Made by a program: the position numbers and the translations under genes. The notes beneath the pieces were generated by a model that saw nothing but the letters and a program-made list of their open reading frames with translations, did not search any database and was not told the origin of the DNA. Below are positions 62,156 through 64,000 of a DNA stretch of 64,000 nt, piece after piece. The DNA comes from Mycobacterium sp. E1214 (GTDB taxonomy: Bacteria; Actinomycetota; Actinomycetes; Mycobacteriales; Mycobacteriaceae), in contig NZ_LZJC01000123.1 of the NCBI RefSeq assembly GCF_001666755.1, positions 111,453-175,452 on the forward strand. Reading direction: 5' to 3'. Within the stretch, counting starts at the first letter, position 1; the number at the start of each line of letters is the position of its first letter.

Positions 62156-64000
<1,845 letters not shown>

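Overview
The window is a high-GC actinobacterial chromosome segment, almost certainly from a slow-growing Mycobacterium of the M. avium complex type. Nearly every gene has a clear counterpart in the M. tuberculosis Rv3635 to Rv3569c block, read here in the opposite orientation. The identification rests on recognisable proteins: PpgS, Lsr2, ClpC1, MhuD, DisA/RadA, CarD, KstR, KshB, HsaA and HsaD, plus PE and PPE proteins. It also rests on gene order.

Layout: (1) 1-4742, cell-wall glycosyltransfer genes (membrane GT-C protein, galE1, PpgS, its small membrane partner, a multi-spanning membrane protein). (2) 4868-11320, housekeeping genes (DUF475 membrane protein, ppa, dacB, zincin, tilS, hpt, lpqG). 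(3) 11330-18570, an accessory stretch: an AT-rich spacer, a PE/PPE pair, a 13E12-type HNH protein, an ephA/LLM/ADH operon and a VOC protein. The esx and espACD genes found near here in M. tuberculosis are absent. (4) 18806-33609, essential biosynthesis (ftsH-folEPBK, panCD-coaX, lysS, lsr2, clpC1). (5) 33676-35367, a cobalamin riboswitch with cbtB, cbtA and a histidine-phosphatase-fold gene, sitting where M. tuberculosis has other genes. (6) 35372-48887, lpqF, mhuD, mutY, canB, disA/radA, lpqE, carD-ispD-ispF-cysS-rlmB and a secreted phosphodiesterase. (7) 48884-54496, arsB2, an MBL protein, pxpA and a zinc ABC importer preceded by a Zur-like box. (8) 54646-64000, a LacI regulator and the cholesterol-catabolism genes kstR, fadE34, kshB, hsaA and hsaD with three KstR palindromes, interrupted by a TetR/oxidoreductase pair around a large perfect inverted repeat.

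Non-coding structure is rich. Eleven genes have a TANNNT hexamer 6-8 nt directly before the start codon (probable leaderless transcripts). lysS and cysS share an identical 18-nt start region. There are two clear intrinsic terminators, a 48-nt triplication of a gene's 3' end including its stop codon, a pentanucleotide microsatellite over the disA stop, and a 49-bp direct repeat upstream of ftsH. No rRNA, tRNA, CRISPR array or transposase was seen.

The genes form several working sets. GalE1 and PpgS probably feed the galactosamine decoration of arabinogalactan. FolE/P/B/K and PanC/D/CoaX are near-complete folate and pantothenate modules. MhuD degrades haem. DisA and RadA couple c-di-AMP synthesis to recombination. 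KstR with KshB, HsaA, HsaD and FadE34 forms part of sterol degradation.
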